Below are positions 43,956 to 53,547 of a DNA stretch of 64,000 nt, one piece after another. The position numbers and the translations under genes are program-made. This stretch comes from Saprospiraceae bacterium (GTDB lineage: Bacteria > Bacteroidota > Bacteroidia > Chitinophagales > Saprospiraceae). Location of the stretch: NCBI GenBank assembly GCA_022841345.1, contig JALHRR010000006.1, positions 98,749 through 162,748 on the forward strand, given 5' to 3'. The notes under the pieces are model-generated. The model ran no database searches. It had not been told where the DNA came from and was given only the letters and a program-made list of their open reading frames with translations. The stretch's first letter is position 1. Every line of letters starts with the position of its first letter.

Positions 43956-44762
43956 ATGAAAGCATCCATATTAAACAAAATAGTAGAAGCAAAGAGGACA
44001 GATCTCGCATTGAAAAAGCAAATGTACCCGGAAAAAATGCTGACTGAATCAAGGTATTTCAAGTTGCCATGCCGCTCAATGACTGCGCATTTATCCGCAT
44101 CCGAATCATCAGGTATTATTGCGGAAATTAAAAGAAAATCACCTTCCAAAGGAGATTTCCGGCAATTGATCCATGTTCCTGAACTAGCACAAGGTTATGA
44201 GTCTGCAGGAGCTTCCGCATTGTCAGTTCTGACAGATACTACATTTTTTGGAGGTATGAATGAGGATCTGGAGGAAGCAAAATCTGCTACAAGTATTCCG
44301 ATTTTGAGAAAGGAATTTATCATTGATGCTTATCAAATTTTAGAGGCAAAATTTATTGGTGCAGATGCCATTCTTTTGATCGCTGCGATTTTGAGCAGGG
44401 CAGAAATTGAAGCATTTACATCAATGGCGCATGAGTTAGGAATGGAAGTTTTGCTCGAAGTTCATTTTATGGAAGAACTGGCAAAAATTCCGAAAGGAAT
44501 CGATATGGTCGGGGTCAATAACCGGGATTTGAATACTTTCGAAACCAATTTGAATACATCCAAATCATTGATCCCTCATTTGCCTGAATCTGCTCTTAAG
44601 ATTTCTGAAAGCGGCATACGCAGTGCGGAAGATATTCAATTTCTGAGATCGATCGGCTTCAGTGGATTCCTTATTGGCGAACATTTCATGAGTCAAAACG
44701 ATCCTGCACAAGCCTGTAAAGAATTCATTCAATCTATTTCATCACAAATACCTGTATCATGA
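43956..44762 (+). CDS. trpC: Indole-3-glycerol phosphate synthase
   Basis: TIM barrel closing the indole ring. Motifs: IIAEIKRKSPSKGDF, YESAGASALSVLTDTTFFGG, PILRKEFIIDAYQILEAKFIGADAILLIAAIL, VGVNNRDLNTFETN, ISESGIRSAEDI. The ATG at 43956 gives 268 residues and lies 13 bp after trpD, the largest gap in the operon together with the leader. Stand-alone enzyme, not fused to TrpF. Confidence 0.94.
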   Translation: MKASILNKIVEAKRTDLALKKQMYPEKMLTESRYFKLPCRSMTAHLSASESSGIIAEIKRKSPSKGDFRQLIHVPELAQGYESAGASALSVLTDTTFFGGMNEDLEEAKSATSIPILRKEFIIDAYQILEAKFIGADAILLIAAILSRAEIEAFTSMAHELGMEVLLEVHFMEELAKIPKGIDMVGVNNRDLNTFETNLNTSKSLIPHLPESALKISESGIRSAEDIQFLRSIGFSGFLIGEHFMSQNDPAQACKEFIQSISSQIPVS

Positions 44763-45382
44763 AAATCAAAATTTGCGGAATGAAGAATGCGGAAAATATT
44801 ACTCAGGTTCTGGACTTGCAGCCGGATTGGATGGGGTTCATATTTTACCCTTTTTCACCACGAAATGTGGAGGAAGATTTGGCATATGAGATACAGGATT
44901 TCGATTGGGGTCATACAAACAGAGTCGGCGTATTTGTGGAAAGTGATTTAGCATTTATACTCAGAAAAGCAGCGTTGTTCGATCTGACCTGGATACAATT
45001 ACACGGAAAATATGATTTGTCTTTGATCAAAGAATTAAGACAACAATTCAAAATAATGAAAGCCCTTCCGGTGGCTACCACTTATGATATTCAGGCATCA
45101 GAAGCATATCAGGATGAAGTGGATATGCTTCTTTTTGACACAAAATCTGCATTGCACGGAGGTTCCGGAAAGCGATTTGACTGGAGTGTTCTGAATACTT
45201 ATACAACCGCAGTTCCATTTTTGTTAAGTGGCGGGCTTTCACCTGATTGCCTGGAGGACTTGATTCATTTTGAACATCCGGCATTTGAAGGAATTGACCT
45301 TAACAGTGGATTTGAACTCAGTCCCGGAATAAAGGATATTTCCAGGCTCGAATCATTTGTTTCAAATTTAAAATTTGTTTAA
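44759..45382 (+). CDS. trpF: Phosphoribosylanthranilate isomerase
   Basis: [34 protein letters not shown] contains the catalytic Cys, followed by [23 protein letters not shown] with the catalytic Asp, and the phosphate-binding end LLSGGLSPD ... [16 protein letters not shown]. 207 residues. ATGA overlap with trpC; trpB starts 1 bp after its stop. Confidence 0.94.
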   Translation: MKIKICGMKNAENITQVLDLQPDWMGFIFYPFSPRNVEEDLAYEIQDFDWGHTNRVGVFVESDLAFILRKAALFDLTWIQLHGKYDLSLIKELRQQFKIMKALPVATTYDIQASEAYQDEVDMLLFDTKSALHGGSGKRFDWSVLNTYTTAVPFLLSGGLSPDCLEDLIHFEHPAFEGIDLNSGFELSPGIKDISRLESFVSNLKFV

Positions 45383-45383
45383 T

Positions 45384-46571
45384 ATGTATGCAGTTAATGA
45401 AAAAGGATTTTACGGAGACTTTGGAGGTGCATTCATTCCTGAAATGCTGTACGGAAATGTAGAGGAATTGCGCAATTGCTATCTGGATATATTGACTGAA
45501 GATTCCTTTCAGAATGAATTTCATTCTTTGCTGAGAGATTATGTGGGTCGTCCAACTCCCTTGTTTTTCGCAGAGCGATTATCGGTACATTACGGAGCTC
45601 AGATTTATCTGAAGCGAGAAGATTTATGCCATACAGGTGCGCATAAAATCAACAATGCCATCGGTCAAATATTACTGGCCCGCCGCATGGGTAAGCAGCG
45701 AATCATTGCAGAAACAGGTGCGGGACAGCACGGAGTTGCAACAGCCACAGTCTGCGCATTGATGGGTATGGAATGTGTGATTTATATGGGGGCTATCGAT
45801 ATTCAGCGTCAATCAGCGAATGTGGCAAGGATGAAAATGTTGGGAGCAAAAGTGGTCCCTGTATATTCCGGTAGCAGCACTTTGAAGGATGCAACGAATG
45901 AGGCAATCAGAGATTGGATTAATCATTCAGAGGATACGCATTATATTATTGGTTCCGTTGTTGGGCCGCATCCATATCCGGATTTGGTGGCAAGATTGCA
46001 GGCTGTGATCAGTGCAGAGATTAAAGTTCAGTTGCAGGAAGCATGTGGTAATGCATTACCGGATTATGTCGTGGCCTGCGTGGGTGGTGGAAGCAATGCA
46101 GCAGGTGCATTTTTTCATTTTCTGGACGAACCTGAGGTGAAATTGATTGCTGCAGAAGCAGCAGGGCATGGCATAGATACGGATAAAACAGCGGCGACTA
46201 CATTCAGAGGATCAGCAGGTGTGATCCACGGAAGTATGACGTTGTTGATGCAGGATCAATTCGGACAAATAGTAGAGCCGCACAGCATTTCGGCTGGATT
46301 GGATTATCCGGGAATTGGCCCCATGCATTCCTTTTTAAATGCGAGTGGCAGAGCGAAATTTTATGCCGTGACAGATCAGGAAGCATTGGATGCCGGCTAC
46401 TTTGTAAGTCGCATGGAAGGCATCATTCCTGCACTGGAAACCGCACATGCATTTGCTTGTCTCGACAAAATGAAATTCGAGACATCCGATGTCATTGTAG
46501 TGAATGTTTCAGGCCGGGGAGACAAAGATTTGCCCACTTACATTGAGCACTTTAAAAATATTGAAGAATGA
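45384..46571 (+). CDS. trpB: Tryptophan synthase beta chain
   Basis: PLP enzyme joining indole and serine. The PLP Lys lies in [48 protein letters not shown] and the phosphate loop [15 protein letters not shown] are intact, and GRGDKD is near the C-terminus. TrpB1 type that works with the adjacent TrpA. The ATG at 45384 gives 395 residues; a TTG three codons upstream overlaps trpF and is less likely. It overlaps trpA by ATGA. Confidence 0.96.
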   Translation: MYAVNEKGFYGDFGGAFIPEMLYGNVEELRNCYLDILTEDSFQNEFHSLLRDYVGRPTPLFFAERLSVHYGAQIYLKREDLCHTGAHKINNAIGQILLARRMGKQRIIAETGAGQHGVATATVCALMGMECVIYMGAIDIQRQSANVARMKMLGAKVVPVYSGSSTLKDATNEAIRDWINHSEDTHYIIGSVVGPHPYPDLVARLQAVISAEIKVQLQEACGNALPDYVVACVGGGSNAAGAFFHFLDEPEVKLIAAEAAGHGIDTDKTAATTFRGSAGVIHGSMTLLMQDQFGQIVEPHSISAGLDYPGIGPMHSFLNASGRAKFYAVTDQEALDAGYFVSRMEGIIPALETAHAFACLDKMKFETSDVIVVNVSGRGDKDLPTYIEHFKNIEE

Positions 46572-47347
46572 CACATTCAAAACTAAGCTCCCTTTTTGAT
46601 TCAAACAAAAAGATACTTTCCATTTACATGATGGCAGGATATCCAAGCCTCGAAGATACGATTCCAATAATGGAAGCCTTGCAGGATTCCGGAGTCGATA
46701 TGATTGAAATCGGAATGCCATATTCAGATCCATTGGCAGATGGGCCTGTCATACAAAGAGCAGGGACTCAGGCTTTGAATAATGGAATGAATCCGGATGT
46801 TTTATTCAGGCAATTGGAATCCGTTCGGGGCCGCATTCATATTCCGCTGATTCTGATGGGATATTTCAATAATGTACTTCAGTTTGGCGTGGAGAGATTT
46901 TGTAAAAAGGCGGCTGATCTTGGGATTTCAGGATTGATTTTGCCTGATCTGCCATTCGATTTGTATCTCTCACAATACCGGGAAATGATGGAAAGTTATG
47001 GGCTGTCATTTATTCCTTTACTGACTCCACAAACAAGTGATGAGCGGATCAGGCTAATGGATGATTATACGAACGGATTTCTATATGCAGTAAGTGCATC
47101 AGCTACCACCGGGGCACAGACTTCATTTCCGAAGCAAACGCTGGAGTATTTTGACAGATTGAAAAGTCTTTCACTAAAAAATCCGGTCATTGTAGGGTTT
47201 GGAATTTCTGAATCAGAGCATATAAATCAAGTCTACTCAAGATTGCAGGGAGTAATTATTGGAAGTGCTTTTATCAGATCGGTTAAGGGGAGTATGGATT
47301 TGAGAAAAGATGTGGAGGAGTTTGTGAGGGGGCTGATAGGAGGATAA
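46568..47347 (+). CDS. trpA: Tryptophan synthase alpha chain
   Basis: TIM barrel releasing indole from indole glycerol phosphate into the TrpB tunnel. Catalytic Glu and Asp lie in [60 protein letters not shown] and [11 protein letters not shown] are typical. 259 residues. Last gene of trpEGDCFBA; I found no clear terminator after it. Confidence 0.95.
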   Translation: MTHSKLSSLFDSNKKILSIYMMAGYPSLEDTIPIMEALQDSGVDMIEIGMPYSDPLADGPVIQRAGTQALNNGMNPDVLFRQLESVRGRIHIPLILMGYFNNVLQFGVERFCKKAADLGISGLILPDLPFDLYLSQYREMMESYGLSFIPLLTPQTSDERIRLMDDYTNGFLYAVSASATTGAQTSFPKQTLEYFDRLKSLSLKNPVIVGFGISESEHINQVYSRLQGVIIGSAFIRSVKGSMDLRKDVEEFVRGLIGG

Positions 47348-47465
47348 AAATAAAGCTAAAGACAAATTGCGATTTTCGAATTTTAGTTAATTATCGATAT
47401 GAATTATGTTTATTCAAAAACAAAGACATATTTTTAATCGAATTATCATATTTCAATTCACACCT

Positions 47466-48134
47466 ATGAGATTTTTAATTTTTATCCTTATTTCAATCTT
47501 ATATTATAGTCAACAATTACAAGCACAAAATTCCTTGAGTGTTGGGCTGCAAGTTTCTCCTGCCATCTCCAGAATTCTTGACAACAATATTTACTCAGGA
47601 CACAAATATCAGGGTAATCTAAACTTTGGAGCCACAGTAGCTTTTGAAAAGAAAAAATGGGGTATTTCTTCCGGCATTTCGTACCAACAATTGGGTTCAA
47701 AATTTGAAGTTGAAAAAGCAACCACCGGCTTACCCGGAGGTACGGGGGAGTTTTATGATGTAAATTTTTATATCAGATCTATTGCTATACCTTTAAAGCT
47801 CTATTATAGTTTCCCTTTGAGCAGCCGTTTCACGCTTTCACCTACCGTGGGGATTTTACCAAATTTTATTTATTCTCAGACATTCGAAGTTCCCGAAAAT
47901 ACTGTTGTTCCGCCGTATGAACCAGTATTAGACATTGAGATGTTCAATCAAGTTTTTGTGGCGGCATATGCAGGTGTTTCATTAAGACATGCCATTAATG
48001 ATTTCTGGAGTGTAGAAATGACACCGGGTTTTTCATATCAGTTTGGCAGCCAACTTCCGGACTTCGGTAAATCGAGTCGTCCAGTTTTTATAGCATTTAC
48101 AGTAGAGGTGGGGGTAAGGTATCAGCTGAGGTAG
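47466..48134 (+). CDS. Outer membrane beta-barrel protein
   Basis: Signal peptide (about 1-20, ending LQAQ), then alternating amphipathic strands with aromatic girdles (GISSGISYQQLGSKFEV, FYIRSIAIPLKLYYSF, FWSVEMTPGFSYQFG) ending in VEVGVRYQLR. This is the eight-strand PorT/OMP_b-brl_2-like barrel. The ATG at 47466 gives 223 residues; the frame extends upstream to 47406 but that part would precede the signal peptide. Function unknown; 119 bp after trpA, so possibly read through from it. Confidence 0.8.
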   Translation: MRFLIFILISILYYSQQLQAQNSLSVGLQVSPAISRILDNNIYSGHKYQGNLNFGATVAFEKKKWGISSGISYQQLGSKFEVEKATTGLPGGTGEFYDVNFYIRSIAIPLKLYYSFPLSSRFTLSPTVGILPNFIYSQTFEVPENTVVPPYEPVLDIEMFNQVFVAAYAGVSLRHAINDFWSVEMTPGFSYQFGSQLPDFGKSSRPVFIAFTVEVGVRYQLR

Positions 48135-48204
48135 CTTTAAAATTATTTCAATTATTATCCGGAGCAGTCATCTTCGTTCATTCTTATTGATCTAAAAAAA
48201 ACCA

Positions 48205-49227
48205 ATGCTTACAAAATTATCTCTTTTGACTTGCTTGTTGATGCATATCCAGACGATGGATTGTTTTGTCACCCACGACAATAATATTGCAGAAGATAGA
48301 GATAAAATATTGCTGCCATCAGATACAATTCTCCTTCCTGATTTTGAAATTCGGGATAGTGCTGTCTTACTATATTATGCATTAATAAATGCAGCAGAAG
48401 CTTCAGTTCTTGACAGTAATTTTGTGGAGGCTATGGATCATTATCTGAAAGCGTTCAGATTAAAATATCCATTTTGGCGGGATTACAGAAATGCTAAAAC
48501 TGTACTGAAATATGCTGACACGAAGGATAGTTTATTGACTAAGCAATTTTTGGAATTGACTAAACCCGCCGATAAAAGCAGCAATCCAATTACTTCTCAA
48601 ATTGATTCCATATTCCGGTTGGATCAGGAGTCACGAATGAATAAAGCAGGCAAGATAGGAGCACAGGATTCTTCCAATCACCGGTTCGTATTACATATAT
48701 TACAAAATAATCCCATTTCTGAACAGAACATCGGAATCAATTGTATGGTGAACCTTGAAAATGTATTATTACACCTATCCAGATACAAGCATTTTTCAGA
48801 CTTAATTCCTCTATTGGCAGATCAGGTCTCAGAAGGCAATTTTAACAACAGGACATTTGCAACTTTACTGGACGGTTACCATGAATATCACATCAGTCGT
48901 TCAAAAACCGGGACTGTATTTTTAACCCAAAGTATTTATCCCATTTTTTCCAAATTTTTATTGCCTGACTGGGACACTGAATATATTCTTGAAATCGATA
49001 GGAAGCGGGCGAAAATAGGATTGGAAGGAATTCAAGATCAATACAAGAAGCAATTTTACAATTTCAAATACGGATACAGAGAATATGAATTCTATCAATT
49101 CTTCACCTGGTTTCCGGCTGAAGAATTTTGCACAGAGGAAGAGAAGATCAGCTATCTGGAAAAGGAAAAAACCATGATAAAGGAATTCATGGAGAAGGAG
49201 AAAAATCTGATGATTTGGACAAAGTAA
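48205..49227 (+). CDS. Uncharacterised secreted protein, paralogue of 39623-40654
   Basis: Hydrophobic N-terminus that could be a signal peptide (MLTKLSLLTCLLMHIQTMDC; with Cys20 a lipoprotein is possible). 340 residues. It shares the AEASVLDSNFVEAMDHYLKAF helix pair, the LLADQVSEGNFNNRTFATLLD segment and a similar aromatic C-terminal part (YKKQFYNFKYGYREYEFYQFF) with the protein at 39623. The C-terminus is Lys/Glu-rich and helical. No motif reveals an activity. Confidence 0.62.
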   Translation: MLTKLSLLTCLLMHIQTMDCFVTHDNNIAEDRDKILLPSDTILLPDFEIRDSAVLLYYALINAAEASVLDSNFVEAMDHYLKAFRLKYPFWRDYRNAKTVLKYADTKDSLLTKQFLELTKPADKSSNPITSQIDSIFRLDQESRMNKAGKIGAQDSSNHRFVLHILQNNPISEQNIGINCMVNLENVLLHLSRYKHFSDLIPLLADQVSEGNFNNRTFATLLDGYHEYHISRSKTGTVFLTQSIYPIFSKFLLPDWDTEYILEIDRKRAKIGLEGIQDQYKKQFYNFKYGYREYEFYQFFTWFPAEEFCTEEEKISYLEKEKTMIKEFMEKEKNLMIWTK

Positions 49228-49305
49228 TGTGACAAATTCCTACTGTGATCCAACTTCCGTTCATGTTGCGTTTATAACCTTACTTTACATTTCAATTTTA
49301 CTATT

Positions 49306-49635
49306 ATGGAAACGATCATCATTCATACTGGAGACAATGTGGCGATAGAGAAGATCAAGGCATTCCTTAAGGAAATCAATGTCGCATATGAGACTCAATC
49401 CTCTGATGATGAGGATAGTCCTTATGATCCCGAGTTTGTAAAGATGATTTTAGAAAGAGCTGAAAGCGCAAGACAAGGAAATGTTATTGAAATAGATCCA
49501 AAGAACTTTTGGGAAAGTCTGGAATCATCGGAAACGGATTATCTCTTATCCGGTAATAATCGCGCAGTCTTGCTAACTTCAATCCGGGAAGCCAAAGGCG
49601 GAAAGAAAGAATATAAAAACTTACTTGATCAATGA
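49306..49635 (+). CDS. Antitoxin-like protein (DUF2683/YefM-type features), orphan
   Basis: 109 residues. YDPEFVKMILERAESARQGNVIEIDPKNFWESL resembles the DUF2683/RelB-like antitoxin segment that ends in an LW-type motif. The C-terminal TDYLLSGNNRAVLLTSIREAKGG resembles the toxin-neutralising tail of YefM/Phd antitoxins. Its stop overlaps an ATG (49632) that begins like a Txe/YoeB toxin but stops after 12 codons. The gene therefore looks like the surviving half of a toxin-antitoxin pair, or a solitary regulator. ATG start. Confidence 0.55.
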   Translation: METIIIHTGDNVAIEKIKAFLKEINVAYETQSSDDEDSPYDPEFVKMILERAESARQGNVIEIDPKNFWESLESSETDYLLSGNNRAVLLTSIREAKGGKKEYKNLLDQ

Positions 49636-49670
49636 AGTTAGTGTGGTCAGGTATTGTAAAGTGGAGTTGA
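49632..49670 (+). pseudogene. Possible remnant of a Txe/YoeB-type toxin gene
   Basis: ATG overlapping the antitoxin stop (ATGA), the usual arrangement of these modules. The 12 codons MKLVWSGIVKWS start like MKLVWS-type Txe/YoeB toxins, then hit TGA. The convergent NTPase gene ends at 49676, leaving no room for the rest of a toxin. The match is short, so this is tentative. Confidence 0.3.
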
Positions 49671-49675
49671 AATTA

Positions 49676-50176
49676 TCATGTTTTGAGCAATTCATCTTCC
49701 TTGCTAATTATCTCCACCTTTTCAGTATTCAGGTTAAAATAATCCATCACTTTCTCCACCAATCCTTCCCTGACTACCAGCAGGATTCTAAATTCCCTCT
49801 TCTGGTTTCGCAGTATTTCATGTAATACATCGGCGAACCCTTCACCCCTCAATTCCAGTGGACCAATTTCATCGATGACAATCCACTCTTTCTTTTCTTC
49901 AATGCACCGATAAATGCACTGAATAGCTTTTTGAAATGAATTTTTGCTGAATCTGAATCTTCCCACTTCCAAAACTTCTTTCTCGCCCGAATTTGCGAGC
50001 ATCGGCAGGATTTGATTTTCAGGCAGCATTAGAAATACCCTTTCTCCATTGATATCCGGCGTTAAGATTCCGCCGATAGACTTTTGATCAGCACTCCAAC
50101 GCAATAAAGCTGAAGTTTTTCCACTACGAATAGGTCCACTGAGAACGTAGATTTCACTCACTTTAAAATCATTCAT
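49676..50176 (-). CDS. THEP1-like nucleoside-triphosphatase
   Basis: P-loop NTPase. Walker A GPIRSGKTSAL (about 14-24), Walker B IVIDEIGPLEL (about 98-108), and the tail ILLVVREGLVEKVMDYFN typical of the NTPase_1/THEP1 family, which hydrolyse NTPs slowly with unknown biological role. 166 residues. The start codon lies inside the end of the membrane protein gene upstream (8-bp overlap), so the pair is probably translated together and may form one system. Confidence 0.8.
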   Translation of the reverse strand: MNDFKVSEIYVLSGPIRSGKTSALLRWSADQKSIGGILTPDINGERVFLMLPENQILPMLANSGEKEVLEVGRFRFSKNSFQKAIQCIYRCIEEKKEWIVIDEIGPLELRGEGFADVLHEILRNQKREFRILLVVREGLVEKVMDYFNLNTEKVEIISKEDELLKT

Positions 50177-51197
50177 AAAGTGATTTTAGCAAAACAGATG
50201 ATACAAAAGTCTTCCACCTTTGCAAGCCCTTCAAATGACGGCTTTGCTGCCATGAACTGATCCAAATCTGTCGCAGTGCAGGGAGCAAAGCTTGTATCTC
50301 TTCAATAATCTCTTTGTACTTTCCCGATTGCTTGCTCAGATATCTTTGGAGAATGAATTGAAACAAAGGCTTTAGCAGAAAATACCAACTCAATATAATG
50401 AGAAATGAGCGCAATAATATCGCCCCCACACTTCCTGTTGAGATCCATGGATTCTCAGGACTTATCAGCGATTGTACGAAAAGGGTAATCAGGAATATCC
50501 AGATAAACAACAATGATTTTTTAAAAGGAAATCTTCTCTTTTTCTTTTCCGGAATTACTATTTCCGCAATTATATTTTCATCTGGAGGTAAAGAATCAGT
50601 GTTAATTTCTCGTGGTCTCATGAATACAAATTTGACCATTCTGTTAGCAATAATTCCGATTATCCATCCGGCAATGATGTGCATTACAATATATCCAATG
50701 GCCAGAATCTTGCTAAAGGGAGTCACTTCCTCAGCACCTGTCACTTTGCTCACAAAAATGTCAATAGTCTCCCAAAATGCTACTCCATATAAAATCGTCA
50801 ACACCAAGATGCGCTGTATAGCAGACTCAAAGAGTGCAATGATTCCCAATAGCACACAGGATAATGCAAAATGCTTTCTCTCTGAAAATAAAACTGCTCC
50901 CATCCATCCCTGAAAAAACACCGCAATATAGGCCGGTGGCGGACTATGGGGGCTGAGCATCATTTTGAAAATGGCAACCACAATCGTCGCCTGCAATATT
51001 GCCTTCCTGCTTTGTGTATGCCATGCAATCATACTAATGCAACAAACTGCAGCACCACCTACAACCAAGCCTGAAACCGGAAGCTTGAGCCCATGAATCA
51101 GCCCTCCCAGCATACCTTCCACAATCACCCACAGCGCTATGAGCCGATAGTAAAGCTTTAAATCTTTGCCTTGTAAAGGTTCCGGTTTGTTCATCAA
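50169..51197 (-). CDS. Polytopic membrane protein coupled to the THEP1-like NTPase
   Basis: About 8 hydrophobic segments. Residues 20-185 form one membrane block (LWVIVEGMLGGLIHGLKLPVSGLVVGG ... HIIAGWIIGIIANRMVKFVF). A charged linker KKKRRFPFKK follows, then a second block (about 228-285) and a basic helical tail (LLPALRQIWISSWQQSRHLKGLQRW). The layout recalls a fused ECF-transporter S- and T-like component, but no diagnostic motif is seen, so I do not assign it. 342 residues; overlaps the NTPase gene by 8 bp. Confidence 0.65.
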   Translation of the reverse strand: MMNKPEPLQGKDLKLYYRLIALWVIVEGMLGGLIHGLKLPVSGLVVGGAAVCCISMIAWHTQSRKAILQATIVVAIFKMMLSPHSPPPAYIAVFFQGWMGAVLFSERKHFALSCVLLGIIALFESAIQRILVLTILYGVAFWETIDIFVSKVTGAEEVTPFSKILAIGYIVMHIIAGWIIGIIANRMVKFVFMRPREINTDSLPPDENIIAEIVIPEKKKRRFPFKKSLLFIWIFLITLFVQSLISPENPWISTGSVGAILLRSFLIILSWYFLLKPLFQFILQRYLSKQSGKYKEIIEEIQALLPALRQIWISSWQQSRHLKGLQRWKTFVSSVLLKSLYE

Positions 51198-51779
51198 TCG
51201 AGTATACTAATGAGCTGCGAAGATAGATAATAGCAAAGTATTACATCAGAGATTTAGAGTAGTCGTTTGCCCGGTTAAGGGACTCAGCGGTTAATCGAAA
51301 ACAGCCATGGAAAAGCTTCGAGCTGCGAGCCATGAGCTGCGAGATAGCCGTATATAGCTGACATTCATAACTTATCGTTTGGTCAAATGATAGCGATGTT
51401 CCTTTTCACACGCTATCTGCGACTCCGCGATCCTGGGGATGAATCATAACACCACACTGGCTATTCCACTTTCCACTTCCAATTTTAACACCGGCTGTTA
51501 ACTTGCAGCTTGAGCTTGAAGCTTCATCCCGACAGTTGATAACTCACAACTCAAAACTCATACCATCAGAAGGCTATTCCTACTTTCCGGCTTCAACGAG
51601 GCTATTTTACGGCTTTTCCCGGCTGTTAAACTGGCTGTTAACGCTTAAACGATTCAACGCTTAAACGATTCAACGTGGCTGTTAACCGGCTGTTTCATTC
51701 GACAATTCGACAATTCTGCAATTCGACAATTGGTAGTTTTCTGGCTGTTCCTTCTTATCTCTCATATCTCATATCTGAT
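51198..51779. repeat. GGCTGTT-delimited short-repeat mosaic
   Basis: No gene. GGCTGTT occurs at about 51493, 51621, 51633, 51677, 51688 and 51743, with AACAGCC near 51300. Each segment between them is its own short tandem array, for example AACGCTTAAACGATTC twice, AATTCGAC three times, CTCATAT three times, and GAGCTGCGAG twice. Same vocabulary as at 22.7-23.2 and 60.8 kb. Confidence 0.75.
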
Positions 51780-52901
51780 TTACCCAAGCGGATTCGACGT
51801 AAAATAAAACCCAAGCTCTCTCTTGAGATGCTCCGGCAAATCAGGCAATTCTGATCTGGGAATCAATAAAGTAGATATGTTGTGCAGGTCTATATAAATA
51901 TGATGTTCTACAGCCGTTTTGTGTAAATAACTGTATCCTGATGAACCTCCTGTTCCCACTTTCATTCCAAGCATACGAAGTACCATTTGTGCGTGGCGGT
52001 ATCTCCAGACTGTCAGAAATTCATCTACATCCATCAGCTTTTGAAGAAGGTTGAATGGCATGTGCAGGATGGGCTCATCTCTGTATAAATTCAGCAATAA
52101 TGCTGCAATGGTGGCTTTGTAAGACAATCTCAATCTTCCATCAGCGACTAATTCTTCATGCTTCTCTTCGTCAAATACATTTTGGAAATAGGTTTGGGTA
52201 TTCCCAATCAACTGAATACGCATCTCTTTTTCATGATCGCTTAAGAATAAACTTGCCTTGATGGCTTCCTGTTCTTTTTCAGTCATTTTCTGAACCGCAG
52301 CTTTGTATTGTTCCAGGAAATTAAATCCCTTCAACTCCAGGAATGGAGTGCGCTCCAACCACGATTCTACAGCTTTAAGCAGATTTCCTCCGGCTTCAAT
52401 TGCTTGTAATTCTGCTCTTTCTTCTTCATTGAACACTATGGAATAGGGTGAATTGTTGTAAGTAATTCTGTTGTCGGGCGGGAGTCCCAATAATGCTTCC
52501 ATTTGTCTGAACTGGAAACTTTGAAATCCCGAAGCCGGAAAAAGGTAATTTCTGAAGTCAAGGAAATCCAGTGGAGTCATAGATTCCATTACCCTGATTT
52601 GTTCGATCAATAGCTTTTGAATATCAATCACTCTGCTTAGACGCCCCACTGCAATACCGATATTGCGCTCATCTATATTATCACTTTCAAACATACCGAT
52701 GACTGACTTCAGCTCATGAATGATTTGCTTGAACCACAATTCATAGACCTGATGGACGATAATGAAAAGCATTTCATCATGTGCAGGAGTTGCAAGCTCC
52801 TCACTCCGTCGTTTTTGTGCACCCAAAAGTTGTTCCAAATGCAGATAATCAGCATATTTTACTGCAGTAAATTTTTTTTGTTCCTTGTCCTGATCTGTCA
52901 T
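51780..52901 (-). CDS. kynA: Tryptophan 2,3-dioxygenase
   Basis: Haem enzyme opening the indole ring of tryptophan to N-formylkynurenine. HDEMLFIIVHQVYELWFKQIIHEL and FRNYLFPASGFQSFQFRQME are substrate-pocket signatures, and the C-terminal WRYRHAQMVLRMLGMKVGTGGSSGYSYLHKT holds the haem His region. 373 residues, cytoplasmic. Alone here; no kynureninase or formamidase nearby. The organism can thus make and degrade tryptophan. ATG start. Confidence 0.94.
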   Translation of the reverse strand: MTDQDKEQKKFTAVKYADYLHLEQLLGAQKRRSEELATPAHDEMLFIIVHQVYELWFKQIIHELKSVIGMFESDNIDERNIGIAVGRLSRVIDIQKLLIEQIRVMESMTPLDFLDFRNYLFPASGFQSFQFRQMEALLGLPPDNRITYNNSPYSIVFNEEERAELQAIEAGGNLLKAVESWLERTPFLELKGFNFLEQYKAAVQKMTEKEQEAIKASLFLSDHEKEMRIQLIGNTQTYFQNVFDEEKHEELVADGRLRLSYKATIAALLLNLYRDEPILHMPFNLLQKLMDVDEFLTVWRYRHAQMVLRMLGMKVGTGGSSGYSYLHKTAVEHHIYIDLHNISTLLIPRSELPDLPEHLKRELGFYFTSNPLG

Positions 52902-52944
52902 AAATAGCTTGATTGAAAGAAAGTGAATCTAGAAATTGGCCTGC

Positions 52945-52952
52945 CAAAAGTA
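52945..52952 (-). promoter_or_regulatory. -7 element of kynA
   Basis: Minus strand TACTTTTG, exact TAnnTTTG, 44 bp before the start codon. No convincing -33 box. Confidence 0.5.
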
Positions 52953-52999
52953 GTTAAAAAAAGAAACTCTCTGATGAATGAACGTTTGTTCGTAATTGA

Positions 53000-53473
53000 T
53001 TATTCTGATGAGCTGGATTCTGTAAGAATTTGATCGATAAAAGTTACAATGCGGTTTACACGGGTTTCATCATGGATAGCTTGTGCGATCCAGTCAAGCT
53101 TCTCACGCTTTCTTGCATCAGAAAGCTTTTCATATGCTTTTAGAGCGCCAGCGTCCCTGATGCAATCCAGAATTTCAGCAGGTGTCACAAACTCCGAGTC
53201 CTCTTTATAAATAATTACATGAACACTGTCTCCGGCTTGTTTCTTAATAGCCTTACGAATAGCAGCTTTCACGGGCAGGAACAATTTTCCATTGCCCATG
53301 GGCATTAGATGATAATGATTAAATTCATATTCATCGATGCTTCCTCTCACTTTCACCCATCCAAAATGAGCATGTGGATCGGGCGGAATATCCGGAATTT
53401 CAGCATAAGTCCATCCTCCTTTTCCGGGGAATTTTTTAAGTAAATATTTCTGATTTACCAATGCTGTATCCAT
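53000..53473 (-). CDS. DUF1905 / YdeI (OmdA)-type protein
   Basis: N-terminal DUF1905 (KFPGKGGWTYAEIPDI ... GWVKVRGSIDEYEFNHYHLMPMGNGKLFLPVKAAIRKAIKKQAGDSVHVIIYKE) joined to a YdeI/OmpD-associated helical end (LSDARKREKLDWIAQAIHDETRVNRI). 157 residues, cytoplasmic. Biochemical role of the family is unknown. ATG start, single gene. Confidence 0.82.
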   Translation of the reverse strand: MDTALVNQKYLLKKFPGKGGWTYAEIPDIPPDPHAHFGWVKVRGSIDEYEFNHYHLMPMGNGKLFLPVKAAIRKAIKKQAGDSVHVIIYKEDSEFVTPAEILDCIRDAGALKAYEKLSDARKREKLDWIAQAIHDETRVNRIVTFIDQILTESSSSE

Positions 53474-53547
53474 TTGTACTTAGTTATTTCCAGGTTGGAA
53501 AACTAACATATTTTCTGGTTTTTTCTGAAGTTTGAGCGCTTACTTTT

